Part shown: piece by piece, positions 22,001 to 31,800 of the stretch | How positions within the stretch are numbered: position 1 is the stretch's first letter | Layout of the letters: every line of letters begins with the position of its first letter | Source: Pycnococcus provasolii | Taxonomy: Eukaryota > Chlorophyta > Pseudoscourfieldiophyceae > Pseudoscourfieldiales > Pycnococcaceae | DNA length: 64,000 nt | NCBI GenBank assembly: GCA_938743325.2 | Contig: OW568881.1 | Coordinates: forward strand, 372,001 to 436,000 | Direction: 5' to 3' | The notes under the pieces: model-generated | Database searches by the model: none | What the model was told of the DNA's origin: nothing | The model's input: only the letters and a program-made list of their open reading frames with translations | Translations under genes and position numbers: made by a program

Positions 22001-23314
22001 CATTTTCTTCATCTCCTCGCAGCAAGTGATGGTAATGTGAAGGAGAATTTGCCAATACCCCGTATCGAATACAGCGTAATCTTCCTGTCGATAACCCATC
22101 CATTTCATGCTGAATTCCATCGACGTGGCGAGTGCCTTCAGGTCTGTTTGCGAAAGGCCCATCACACGCCCAGCGGAATCTGCCAAAATGCCACTTCCGT
22201 TGTGTAAGGTCTGAAGAAGATCTCGCACAATTTGCTCTGAGCGAAGCTGCGGTGAAGGCGTTCGCCCCTGAATACCTTCTTCTGATTTTTGGGAGTAGTT
22301 GGTCGACATCGTCGTTAAGTTGGAAGACGGGTCAGCGTAACCATCGTTGAGGTAGTAGATGCGCCCAGAAGTGCTCGGCGTGGTTGTGATTGCGCCGCCG
22401 ATGTCGCAGAGATCTGCGAAGGGAAGGCAAGGAGCTGTGTTGTCTGGCGGACAGCTGTGGAGATTCAGGTGATGAATCTCAGGTTTTGACGCATTTGCAT
22501 TGCGAAATTTGGATGGATATGGAGAGCTAACACTTCGTATCAAGCCCAAAGCTGAGCTCGAAATGTTGTCCTCATCATCCTTGATTTGCACGAGCCGTGT
22601 CATCACCTCGTCGAAGAGCACGGTGGAATCGAATTGCGACTGATTGACTGAGGCAATGGCGATGCCCACAGCCATATCAATAGTAATAGGTTCATTCACG
22701 TACAGATCCTTGGGCGCACGCATTGCGAGCAAGAGTCCAGGCGGGCACGGCATCCCGTGCATTTCTGTCACACCACTCATTTTTCGTGTGAATCGTCCCC
22801 AGCACCGCATGGGTGAGATGCCCAGACACTTCGCATCCTCCGCGCTGATGATCGCGTTGTGCTGTGCGTGGTCGTTGTCGTGGGGGGACATGCCATGTTT
22901 CCCTGTGTGAACACCAGCACCATGGAAGTACCCAACACGATCGAACGATAGCGTGCGAAACTGATTCTTTTTAGCCGTTGTTGAGAAGAGATGGGCGTTG
23001 TTGGACATTGCAGATTCTCCGACGACAGCAGGGTCGCTGAGCGAGGCGTACCACGTCTGAGCATATTGTGTGCACTGTGACGTTGACAACAACACTGGTG
23101 TGGGCGAGTTTGTTGTTGGCGTCACGCCATTGCTTGCTGACGACGAGTCACCATCTGCACATACCGACACGGCGATACATAGCAGCAACGACGAAACAAC
23201 GGCGAGCCCAACAACGAAGTTGTTGGTGGACGTGATGTTGTTGTTGGTCATTGTCATCTTTAGCTTGATTAGCGGCAACAGCGGTGGTTGGCGCCGCGCC
23301 ATTATTGTGCGCAT
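19064..23314 (-). CDS. Receptor-type class III nucleotidyl cyclase with two complementary catalytic domains
   Basis: 1,416 residues. A signal sequence (FVVGLAVVSSLLLCIAVSVC) leads an extracellular region of about 450 residues with Cys and NxS/T sites. A membrane helix follows at about 495-525 (VVIGSVVASVLLVLLCGSIAG). The first cyclase domain starts at about 547 and has both metal-binding aspartates (FVVTDIEGST and STAGDAF), but its later half lacks the N-x-x-x-R pair. After a long Ser-rich linker, a second cyclase domain starts near 1160. It has lost both aspartates (LLFLNIAHF, EDNGSSF) but keeps VNRAARLAS with the transition-state Asn and Arg. One composite active site, as in mammalian C1/C2 adenylyl cyclases, is therefore expected. 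Where adenine-specific enzymes have Asp in the purine pocket, Gln appears to sit here, so ATP versus GTP use is open. The domain arrangement recalls surface receptor cyclases of protists. Confidence 0.88.
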   Translation of the reverse strand: MRTIMARRQPPLLPLIKLKMTMTNNNITSTNNFVVGLAVVSSLLLCIAVSVCADGDSSSASNGVTPTTNSPTPVLLSTSQCTQYAQTWYASLSDPAVVGESAMSNNAHLFSTTAKKNQFRTLSFDRVGYFHGAGVHTGKHGMSPHDNDHAQHNAIISAEDAKCLGISPMRCWGRFTRKMSGVTEMHGMPCPPGLLLAMRAPKDLYVNEPITIDMAVGIAIASVNQSQFDSTVLFDEVMTRLVQIKDDEDNISSSALGLIRSVSSPYPSKFRNANASKPEIHHLNLHSCPPDNTAPCLPFADLCDIGGAITTTPSTSGRIYYLNDGYADPSSNLTTMSTNYSQKSEEGIQGRTPSPQLRSEQIVRDLLQTLHNGSGILADSAGRVMGLSQTDLKALATSMEFSMKWMGYRQEDYAVFDTGYWQILLHITITCCEEMKKMVLNSNLGLLPYGMTREQVEELELDGIEIATNYVLDVKNAPPSQPFASVGNLSAGKVKTVVIGSVVASVLLVLLCGSIAGVYAWIALRRRDERMAALLMSNITPPTKIGDEATFVVTDIEGSTALAEMDEVTAATCAEVHNSILRDQLKKHGGCEVSTAGDAFTVVFRNACDALEWACSCQLALTDSEEWPKELVAISKDVPTVADVTISEAERALLSASCASEQLTVSDDLSRRQSLSHPADAHHHHRLHSSPSSSWPAATKRILLQHGLRVRFGIHSGRLSTRDLHQSRQSPETKKSLEKDDIYAVHDIIVDDAADFNNCVECGESNLAILYNLESPQSLAGIAKALCDASIHGGYIVITREVWTRYRTSHNNHRQPSFDQEGVSSAAGGGEVSVLEMASKGIKNVVKMVSSSGNAIAATTTVRSISTPASDPSSSPQHSMREMPEEEEETTRWTRQSLGLERPNSSSSTTTNTDYLSQPLRSTSDPLSDNISSGDPSSESLATDDSSGGGGSSNNKQERPTRPPPMRSTSLQISPSKSIQKFGKNWISVSSRTNELATMSTTDSASLLERIIVHQIPTTSDDSVDEAMPIVESLGIVRLLSETKKVEDANMLCPCGGGGGDMMKDGSDATACLSLKLCSDRKKSNLSSRQPDFRRSQSFNRGADVVVEVLLCLPIGLRLRAPQFERTSSLSGLRNVVHITAPFTDAPLARPIMRMPNRLVPVEGQVTLLFLNIAHFASLAADDSHEWQHALATSVDLLRKYIHCALKRHKGYECEDNGSSFLLAFHSPTNAALFAIEVILNVQWLPWPSRLLDHDLCAELVVRASPSSSTTPPSTKSFPEAADLRALKVDRHGNVVVQRGLRLKMGFVAGIAARCFISPMTGRAQYHGSIVNRAARLASTAPTGHIYTSKGTWTQVLGESRQIPTNIWPLDVYGAEDVHDVSGMAMGAMNFRGVKEGISVVQIMTSALAYRPFPRH

Positions 23315-23796
23315 CGCTGTGGGATGTGGGGAGTGAGGTTGGGTATTGCGATATTATTACCGTAGTAGTAGGCGACGTAAATACTCGGATTTGAGTCGGT
23401 TGGGGACATACCGTAGCTTCCTTCTTATCACTGGGGCTCGAACTTCCCAGTGGATTTGCATGAGAACAGGGGGGATTCGTCCTTGCTCCACTTTCCGGCA
23501 ATGAGAAAAAGGGTCCTGCACCCCCCAGATTTGGGGATCCACCAACCACACGACCAAATAATTCCATGCACCATTTTGGTCGGGCCTTTTTTTTTTTCGC
23601 CGCGCGGGATCCCGGTCGCGTCATGTTTTTTTTGGGTGTAGAATTGTGTTCCTCCATTGTTGTATGCAATGGCGTCCAAGTGTGGGAAAGGAGGGTGTGG
23701 CTGTGGTTAGGTGCTTATATTAGAGTTGTACTTTAGGCGACTTCGCCTATGTCTGCTCCTACGTCTGCTCCTCTCATCATTGAGTTGAGATAACGT
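23315..23796. other. Intergenic upstream of the cyclase gene
   Basis: Promoter side of the minus-strand cyclase gene. It holds poly-T and poly-C runs, a GGGGATCC motif also seen near 12580, and no convincing open frame. The short frame from the ATG at 23749 stops after 14 codons. Confidence 0.35.
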
Positions 23797-24036
23797 ACTA
23801 ACAACAGTCACATCACCACAAATAGATGCTCAACCTGTTCAACAACTTCAAATCATGACGGACACATGCTAGTATTCGAAGAAAGGGGTGAGGGGACGGA
23901 GACTAGGTACTGGTGGAAGTGCCATATGTGTTCTTTCGCATATGTGAGTTCTGACGACGATTCAAATGGTCACTCCGCACTTCCTCGGACTGTACCTCGC
24001 CGATGGAGATTTCAACAAAACACGTATATCGGTTGA
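23797..24036 (+). other. Short open frame with zinc-ribbon-like Cys pairs
   Basis: Between two stops lies a frame reading RCSTC, then about 27 residues, then KCHMCSFAYV: two C-x2-C pairs with the spacing of a zinc ribbon. The second half (HMLVFEERGEG to CSFAYV) recalls the N-terminal ribbon of RNA polymerase III subunit C11. The first Cys pair lies upstream of any ATG. TACTAAC followed by ACAG at 23796-23807 and GTGAGT at 23944 look like splice signals. No flanking exons were found, so this may be an isolated relic or chance. Confidence 0.2.
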
Positions 24037-24385
24037 TCATCGACACCTCTTCCGTATCGGCGATTACCTCGAACGATACGCGGCGGAATGTTCACTCAAA
24101 GTGACCATCTTTGATCATTCACCATACTCAGCGTATTCAACATATAGCCTTCATAGCGGGCCCGGGAACTCTCCGAACCCCCTTGGCAACGCACTCGCCG
24201 ACCTCAACGTGCTTTACAAGCCATCGCGCCATCATAATAATGGCAAGTACGTGTCAGTACAGAAAGCCAAAGATGTGTACGGCATCCAAAAGCATGTTCC
24301 AGATAGGTTCAAGACAATCACTGTGCTTGACGACAAGATCATGCTCATTGCGAGCTTTCTTGATGGCGATGGGGGCAATGTGTAA
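23966..24385 (+). pseudogene. Truncated LAGLIDADG homing endonuclease-like sequence
   Basis: 139 codons from the ATG at 23966. HFLGLYLADGDF near the start and IASFLDGDGGN at the end match the two LAGLIDADG helices of dodecapeptide homing endonucleases, such as those inside inteins. The motifs are about 115 residues apart, as expected for one domain. The frame stops four residues after the second motif, so the second half-domain is missing, and no protein-splicing blocks or host exon are visible. It ends 33 bases from the 3' end of the convergent neighbour. Most likely a remnant of an intein- or intron-borne endonuclease; activity is unlikely. The spacing of the two motifs makes chance improbable, but there is no close family call. 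Confidence 0.55.
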
Positions 24386-24418
24386 AAAAGTAAAACAAAA
24401 ATCCAAAAAAAACCCTGT

Positions 24419-27184
24419 TTAAGTCGCCTCCTCCTCCTCCTCCTGGTCGAAACACAACCAGCGCAAGCCAAGCCTCACGAGCTCGAGCGGCTCGAAGCTA
24501 TCGCTGCCATACGCGCCGGTTGCGGCGTCCTGATGCAGTGACGCGCGAGGAAGCGCAACCCCCTTCGTGCATGGGTTGCAGTAGTACACCTGCTCCAAAT
24601 ACCGACGCCAAAGACGCTCGATGCGCGTTCCCACTAGCGCGACAGTGGTCGTCAAGAGAATCGCGTACGTGTACGGCTGAAAGAGAGCCCAACGTTTTCC
24701 CAGGGAGATGCCCTTGCTCGCATGAGCACAGATCACGGCAACGATGGGAATGAGCTCAAAGAGGATCATGAATCCGCAAATGGAGAGCACGCGCGATGTT
24801 TCTGGAAGGCTAGATGCGGCTTGCTCGTCATCGCCATCGTCAATCGCCCAGGGCAGCAGCGGCGCAGCCGGTGGGGTGGGCGGCGTCGATGCACCATCCG
24901 CGTCGTAGAATCCGAAGGTGTATGTCTTGTGTTGATTGCCGCCGTGCACGCCGACACGGTCGTTGAAAAGGCACAGGGTGATGGCAGCGTTAAGCACGGA
25001 AGCGACATCGTTCACCATGGTTGCAAGCAACACGTTTTGAAACAGATGCGTGTGCACAATTGGTTGCATCCCGACGTAGTGGCGCACAATCGCGTGCACG
25101 AGGAGGTACGGCGCACGTTTCAGCGCCTCGGAAGGCCGTGGTGCGCACGCAAGTCCAAGTTGCCAAGTCTTGCCAAGAAAGCTTCCAAGCGCAACCGCGG
25201 CGCAGGGAAGGACGAGGCGCAGGGTGGTACTACTGTCCAGCGGGGTCTTTGCCACGAGCTCGAGTAGGTCCATCTTCTGACTCTGCGCCATTTGCATCGT
25301 GACGAGAAGGGGTAATGCAGCGAGGTAGCCCTTCCAAGGTAGACCGGGATGATCGTGACCATGCTTCCGCTCCGAGATGCTTGCTAATGGTGCTCCTTCG
25401 CTAGCTTCGGTGCGCATTTCAACCCAAGTGGCAGGCTCACGCTCGCTGTCCACCTCATGTTCCGGCTCATGGAGAACGTTATCCCAAGCCTCCCTTGTGC
25501 CATCATCTTCCTTGCCCCCTGGCCAGTTGATGGCGGCGCTCATCGCAACGGCACGCATCGGGAGCCAAAACAGCGGATGCACGATCGAAAGGAAGACAGA
25601 CTGCATCACGACACTGCCTCTGCTGTAAAAGAGGAGCATGAGCTGGGCATGCGCCATGCCTAGGATCACCTCGTCGTTCAGCACGATCGCGAACAACACG
25701 CACACGCCAAGAGCCTTGGCGAACCAATACACACCCAGCTCCTCCGAGTAGGCTGAGCCGATGGTCCATGCGAGCATCAGAACCTTGAAGGCGATGGCGT
25801 AACCGACACCTAGCGCACCCCAGGCAATGAAATAGCTAGCACCTCCATCCTCGCCGCTCGAGTCATGGCACGAGCAGCAGTGGTCTGTCTGCACTTCGCC
25901 GTGCTGCAGAATCTGGTAAAGGAAGAAACCACCGAACACCACCGGGTCAAATACAAGGAACATGACGTGAACCACGCCCGCTCGATATGGTGTCATGCCA
26001 GCAGGTCTGATGCGCAGACGCAGCACAAGCCATAAAAGCCAGACGTATGGGAGGAGAATCTTAGCGTACTGACGCAGCGCGCGGTCGACGAGAAAGGTGC
26101 GCCTCGCCCAAGCAGGCCAGTCAGACCACGCTCGTCCACGACACATGACGCTGAGCGCACGAGTGCCATACATGGCGTGCACGCTTGTTGACACAGATCG
26201 ATTCAAGGAAGGTCCCGTGATATCTGCGCGCAAGGTCTGGTTGTTGATAGTGTTCGTTTCTTTGCCGACGCGGGTGCCGCCTCCGACTCCGTCATCGCCG
26301 TCGAAATCGCCATAGCTGACGCAGGATCGCAGGCAGGATAGGTAATCGGCCATGGTGCGCGAGGTTTCGCAGTGCTTGGTGCAGCGTGGAACGAGCGCGT
26401 TGTGGCCAAGACAAGAATCCAGGCAAGGGCATGTGTGGTGCACGATATCATCGAAGGAGCATGCTTCGCGTTCGCTGTCTTTCGACGGGTGCGTGCAAAG
26501 GTGCCAGCAAGTCTGCATCATGGTGCACTCAATCATGCACGAGCACCTCCCGTCGTTAGCGCAGGCTTCGTCAAGTGCACACCAGTCGGAGTCGGCGCGG
26601 CAAAGCTCCTCGGCAGCTTGCAGGGCGACGACGTGCTCGCTATTGACCGCGCCGTTTAGCGTCGTGGTCACGTCTGTGGTCGTTTCAACAGCGGCGATGG
26701 GAATTTCGTAGCTATCTCGCGAGTCCCATCCACACTGCGTTCCATCGTCAAATGCGCACGTCGGTATAACGTGTTCTCCAGACTCGCAGGGAAAGTGCAT
26801 CTGGTGTCCGCGCGGGACGTTCAGGAAGTAGACGACGTACAGTGCGACGCAAGTGACCACGGTCAGTGCGCACGCAATCAGCTGAAGAAGGAACTTCGTT
26901 TGAGGCAGCTTAAGGGAGAAGCATGCACGCTTGTGTTTGGTGTTTGCATAGTGCGGTGGCCATGGCGCGAAGACACTAACCTCGACGTGGTCTTCTCCGC
27001 AAGTGAGCAGTTTGACGTCTTCGTCGTTGTCTTCGTCCAAGTCCGCTTCCAAGGTGACGTGCACGCGTCCTGTGAAGTCACTGACGATGAGGTGCACACG
27101 CACCGCGTCGTCGTCGTTAGTCTTGTTGTTGTTTGCGCCGCGAAGTGCTTCGTCCATCACAGAATCTTTGCAACGTGTCGTCAT
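24419..27184 (-). CDS. Unknown multi-pass membrane protein with Cys-rich lumenal domain
   Basis: 921 residues from the ATG at 27184. A cytoplasmic acidic segment of about 95 residues precedes the first helix (LIACALTVVTCVALYVVYFL). A Cys-rich extracellular domain of about 200 residues follows, with some 20 cysteines (for example CSCMIECTMMQTC and CPCLDSCLGHNALVPRC) and an N-glycosylation site. Then come about ten hydrophobic segments in two groups, split by a hydrophilic loop around SERKHGHDHPGLPWKG. The end is acidic (five Glu). No known family was recognised; the pattern of a Cys-rich ectodomain plus many helices would suit a receptor, transporter or channel. The upstream TTG extension was not used. 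Confidence 0.7.
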   Translation of the reverse strand: MTTRCKDSVMDEALRGANNNKTNDDDAVRVHLIVSDFTGRVHVTLEADLDEDNDEDVKLLTCGEDHVEVSVFAPWPPHYANTKHKRACFSLKLPQTKFLLQLIACALTVVTCVALYVVYFLNVPRGHQMHFPCESGEHVIPTCAFDDGTQCGWDSRDSYEIPIAAVETTTDVTTTLNGAVNSEHVVALQAAEELCRADSDWCALDEACANDGRCSCMIECTMMQTCWHLCTHPSKDSEREACSFDDIVHHTCPCLDSCLGHNALVPRCTKHCETSRTMADYLSCLRSCVSYGDFDGDDGVGGGTRVGKETNTINNQTLRADITGPSLNRSVSTSVHAMYGTRALSVMCRGRAWSDWPAWARRTFLVDRALRQYAKILLPYVWLLWLVLRLRIRPAGMTPYRAGVVHVMFLVFDPVVFGGFFLYQILQHGEVQTDHCCSCHDSSGEDGGASYFIAWGALGVGYAIAFKVLMLAWTIGSAYSEELGVYWFAKALGVCVLFAIVLNDEVILGMAHAQLMLLFYSRGSVVMQSVFLSIVHPLFWLPMRAVAMSAAINWPGGKEDDGTREAWDNVLHEPEHEVDSEREPATWVEMRTEASEGAPLASISERKHGHDHPGLPWKGYLAALPLLVTMQMAQSQKMDLLELVAKTPLDSSTTLRLVLPCAAVALGSFLGKTWQLGLACAPRPSEALKRAPYLLVHAIVRHYVGMQPIVHTHLFQNVLLATMVNDVASVLNAAITLCLFNDRVGVHGGNQHKTYTFGFYDADGASTPPTPPAAPLLPWAIDDGDDEQAASSLPETSRVLSICGFMILFELIPIVAVICAHASKGISLGKRWALFQPYTYAILLTTTVALVGTRIERLWRRYLEQVYYCNPCTKGVALPRASLHQDAATGAYGSDSFEPLELVRLGLRWLCFDQEEEEEAT

Positions 27185-27588
27185 GCCAACAACAAATCCC
27201 AATAATGACACAACCAAAATGCACGTCAGAGAAGTCTAAAAACACACACACAGGGATTGAAACCACCAAAGAAACCACTCCCTGAGAAGGAGAGCGCGAA
27301 GTTTGAATCGCAAACTTCGGCTTGTGAAAAGAGAAAGGAGAACCATGGAGAAATCGTTCAAAGGTGATAAACACGAACAAGCAAGGTGCAAGGGGAACGG
27401 ACGCGTTATTATCTGTACGAATACGCGTGAGTGAATAAAGGACATCCACCTGCAGACGTGGACGTGGCCATGGCGGGGAAGAGTGACAGACAGGTGGGCG
27501 GCCGGGTGCCGGGGCGGGAAGGAAACTAGAACAGGGGGGACGAAGAAGTCGAAGAGGTGAGCAGGGAAGGGGGGAGACGGAGCGGTAC

Positions 27589-27620
27589 GGTTAGGGTTAG
27601 GGTTTGGGTTTGGGTTAGGG
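27589..27620. repeat. Interstitial telomere-type repeat, TTAGGG/TTTGGG
   Basis: Two TTAGGG-type units followed by two TTTGGG-type units and a final TTAGGG, in the opposite orientation to the repeat at 6274. Located in a divergent intergenic region. Confidence 0.85.
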
Positions 27621-28349
27621 CACGTCGTATTTTACTTTTACTTTTCACCTTTTGCCCCCCTGCCATGCCCTGCAGTCACACTGTTGGTGTTGGTCAAGAC
27701 ACTCAAGCTGCTTTGATATAACGCGATTCCACCACCTGATTCCACCCGCTGCCAGGGCGCATCCTTCATCCTTAACCAATCCTTCACGAGGTCTTCCCTT
27801 GTGCCTGCCACAGCAGCCTGCCACCTCTGCCTACTACCAACTAGGTGGTCTGCCTGCCTGCCTGATAGGGAACGACCAGTGCACAGGCGCAACCAGTGCA
27901 CCAGTGGTAGGTACAGACGTACAGTCAAGGCCAGTCAAGGTGGTACAGTACGAAAGGAACGATGCTAGAGAATAGAGAATAGAGATGATACTTTTGCCTG
28001 CCATCCTACTTCGGTAGTTGGTAGAATCGGAAGAATCGGAGATGAAACGAGATGATGCGCACCTGCCTTTTTTGAGTTTTCTTGGAGGAGTTGGAGGGTG
28101 AAGAAACCTTAGGACGCCACGTGCGGGATTCTCCTTGACTCTTGAGCCTCAATCAGCGACCTGAGTGAGCCTCGCAGTTGGCACCTGACACCACCTTTAG
28201 GCTTTCGGCGAATCCCATCGTTCTCTTCCCACACACAGTGAAGGTAAAGGTACGCGGAGTCGCGGACTGCACAGTGGGATTCCGTCCTCCCCCCGGTCCC
28301 TGGCACCTCACTGGTAAAATACGGCATCCCCCCAACGCCGTCTGTCGGT

Positions 28350-28391
28350 CTCTCCTCTTTTTTTGTCCCCGCGCGTCCCTCCTCCCTCCTT
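28350..28391 (+). promoter_or_regulatory. Pyrimidine tract upstream of receptor kinase
   Basis: C/T-rich tract 34-75 nt upstream of the ATG at 28425, in the sense orientation, interrupted only by GTCCCCGCGCG. Confidence 0.4.
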
Positions 28392-28424
28392 GGAAGAACA
28401 TCGAGCGATTGAAAGGGCCTCGCC

Positions 28425-28777
28425 ATGTCGTCGTCTTGTGCAAGCTTAAGGTGGACGCTAGCACCCTTGAGGCTTAAGACTCGTCTTAACGGCTCGTCAT
28501 ACTCGTTCCGGGCGATCGTCGCCATACTACTCACGCTCGCACGCCTGCAAAAAGCAGTCGTCGGCGCCGCCGTCGACGCTGACGCACACAACGACTGCAA
28601 CCCGAAGGATCCCGCACAAGGTCCGAGCGAGCAGTGCTGCGAACAGCTCGAATGGCCGTACCCGTCGCCAAGTCTTAACGTCAGAGAGGGAGTATGCGTA
28701 CGTACCCTAATACAATATCACCGAAAAACGAACAAGTGATTCACCGAAACGAACGCCAACGACTGACGCAACACGAA

Positions 28778-28811
<34 letters not shown>

Positions 28812-31800
28812 ATGGAACGCACCAACGCAGGGCGAGTCGGACAAGGGTGATCCTGGAGGCTGCGAGAATGACGTTACGTTCTGGGAGGCGCACGACATCT
28901 GCCGCGAACGAGGTGCGCGACTGTGCACAACGGAGGAACTGCTCGCCGCGAAGAATACCGGGTGCAACTTCAACTCAAAGTACGTCTGGACGTCCAGCGA
29001 GTGCCGCTACTCGGGCGACGGCGAAGGCGGCGGCAAGGGTGACGATTTCGGACCTGGCATACTTCAAATGGGATACTACGTCGCGTGGGGTTCCAACCCG
29101 AGCAATGTGAGGTGCGAGGAGGCTGTGGGATGCAGAGAGAGAGCAGCCGTGCGGTGCTGCGCAGATGCCTGCCCGAGTCCGCCACCACCAAGCCCACCAC
29201 CTCCTCCACCGTCGCCAAGCCCAAGCCCACCACCTCCTCCACCGCCGTCACCGCACGTGGACGAGAGCACGTGCGGCGATGAGATTTGCCTCGACGCGAA
29301 GACGACTACTGCTGGATGGGCGCATTCCATCTCCTGGGACGTGCGCCGCATCTCGGATGGCGAAGTTGTTTGGGAAGGACCGCCAGGATGGAGGCGGTAC
29401 AAGGATGATCGCGTGTACGATGACAGGAAATGCATGCCGTGCGGTAATTACGAGGTCAGGCTAATGGATAGCTATGGCGACGGGTGGTGCGAAGAGCAGA
29501 ACGGTCAGATGCGATGCTCGAAGCTCGAGCTTCACGCCAACCCGCGTGATAACGACGGCTGCAGCACGTGCCTGTCCGGAGGCTCCGCGTGGGATGGATC
29601 GGCAGCTGACGCAGGAGGCGTGGAATCATCCACGGAAGTCCACAGCATAGTACTAAGGCATCCGGCAGGTGGTGAAGTTCCAGTGCCGCGAAGCCCATCA
29701 CCACCGCCGTCGCCTCCTCCGCCGTCGCCGCCACCGCCGTCGCCTCCACCAGTCGTCAAGTCCCCGCCTCCATCACCTCCTCCGCCTCCACCGCCGCCGC
29801 CACCCCCTCCACCTCCTCAACCCTCACCACCGCTTCCGCCTCGTGTCTTTGCCGTTGACGCATCCATGGTTCTTGTCGGCGCGTCAGCCGATGGCTTCAC
29901 CACCGACAGCGGCGCTGGCTGGCTGGCCGTGCGCGATGGCTTCGCCAGAGCTCTCGGGGTGGATGTTCGTGACATCGTACGCACTCGCGTTGCTTCATCC
30001 GGCAAACTGTCCTACGGCACGCGGAAGTTACAGCAGTCGTCGGGTAGTCTTGTGCTGACAATATCAATCAAAGCGTCTTCGATGGAATCAGCAGAGCAGA
30101 TCAAATCGTCGATCGATAATTCGGAAACTCTGACCGAGGTGGTTTCAGAGGCGACGAGCCGCGGAGTGCCACTTGAAGCAATCCAACTGCAGAGCGTGGG
30201 AGACGTGGCCGCGCCACCACCGCCAAGCAGTCCACCGCCGCCGCCACCTTCGAGCAATCCTCGGCCGCCTCCACCACCGAGTAGTCCACCACCGCCCTCT
30301 CTGCCGCCGCCGCCGCCGCCCCCGCCGCCGCCTCCACCGTCTCCACCCAGTCCTCCGCCACCCAACCCACCTCCCTCTCCACCACCACCGCCACCCTCTC
30401 CGCCCCTTCCTCCCTATGACACAAGTGCGCCCGTGACGAAATTCGTGGCGGTTCCAAATAAGGTGAGCAAGTCGAGCACGGCTGTGTTTGAATTTGCTGC
30501 AACGGACGACAAAAGCTCGATCGATGCTGTGACGTTCGAGTGTCGCCTTGTGCCTTTGCAGGATTGGAAGCTATGCTCGTCGCCGCACACGATCAAAGAC
30601 CTTGCCGAAGGCTCGTACGTTCTCGGCGTTCGTGCAACCGACGAGTATGGCAATACCGAGCAGAATTCCGTGAGCTATTCATGGCGTGTGGATAAGACGG
30701 AGCCACGGGTGACTATTTCCCACAGTGCGGGTGAAATTGTGAATACGGCATCCACGAGTTTCGAGTTTTCGATTGTCGATGGTGACCATAGCGCGACGAC
30801 GTTTCAGTGCCGCATCATAGCGGTTCGTCTCGACAGCGGTGACGAGGTGGCGAACGCGCCGTCGGGCGAGTGGGAAGCGTGTACGTCGCCGAAGGAAATG
30901 TACAACCTTCCGGATGGAGAGCTGCTCTTTGCCGTGAAAGCCATCGACGAGGCGGGCAATGCGTCACCGGAGGCTACCTACTCAATCCGCGTCGACACGA
31001 TTGCACCAATCACCACGCTTGCGTTCGAGGGTCTCCCGAGCACCGTATCCACCGCACGATCGGCATCCTTCCACTTTTTTGGATTCGACGGCGAAGGTTC
31101 CGGTATCCAGCACTTCATCTGCAATCTTGACGGAGATGAGCACGAATGCGACCCGGGAGTCGAATATTTCAGCCTCAAACCTGGGCCTCACGAGTTCAAC
31201 GTGTACGCTGTCGACAACGCTTGGAACAAGGAGCAGGTTACCGCGAAGCACATTTGGACGGTGGTGGCATCTGATGAAGTGGAGCTTCGTATCGCTTCTG
31301 CGCCACGCTTGTTCTCAAATAGTGAGACGGCAACCTTCAAATTTGTGATCAATACAGGCGATGACTGCGAGTGTGCGCATGCTGTTGAGGGAAACAGACC
31401 AGGACCTTACTCGGTGTGCACTCGTGGCACAACGTTGACAGTTGGTCAGGGACGCCACGTTCTGCACGTGCGTCTGGTGACTTCGCCTGAGGTGAATGTG
31501 AAGCACGCTTGGACTGTGGACATGAGTGCACCCACCCTTCGGATGACCAGCGTACCCGCAGACGCGATTAAGGATTCCACCGCGCGATTTGCTTGGGAAG
31601 CTTCTGACAACGCGGGCGGATCTGGTCTCAGTCAGACGCTGTGCGATGTCGATGGAAGTGGTTGGGCTGTGTGCCAGTCACCCTTGGTCTTGCTGAATCG
31701 CGCGGACGGCACGCACACATTCCAAATTCGTGCCGAAGATCGCGCCGGAAACGTGCAGACGCTGCAGAAGATATTTTATATCGTCGATACGCAGAGCCCT

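Larger units (their letters stand above)
27185..28424. other. Divergent promoter region, about 1.2 kb
   Basis: Between two divergent genes. It holds GA-rich purine tracts (27470-27590, pyrimidine in the sense of the minus gene), a telomere-type repeat at 27589, repeated GCCTGCCT (about 27851-27864) and AGAGAATA motifs, and a pyrimidine tract near the plus gene. No open frame of protein-like quality was seen. Confidence 0.4.
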
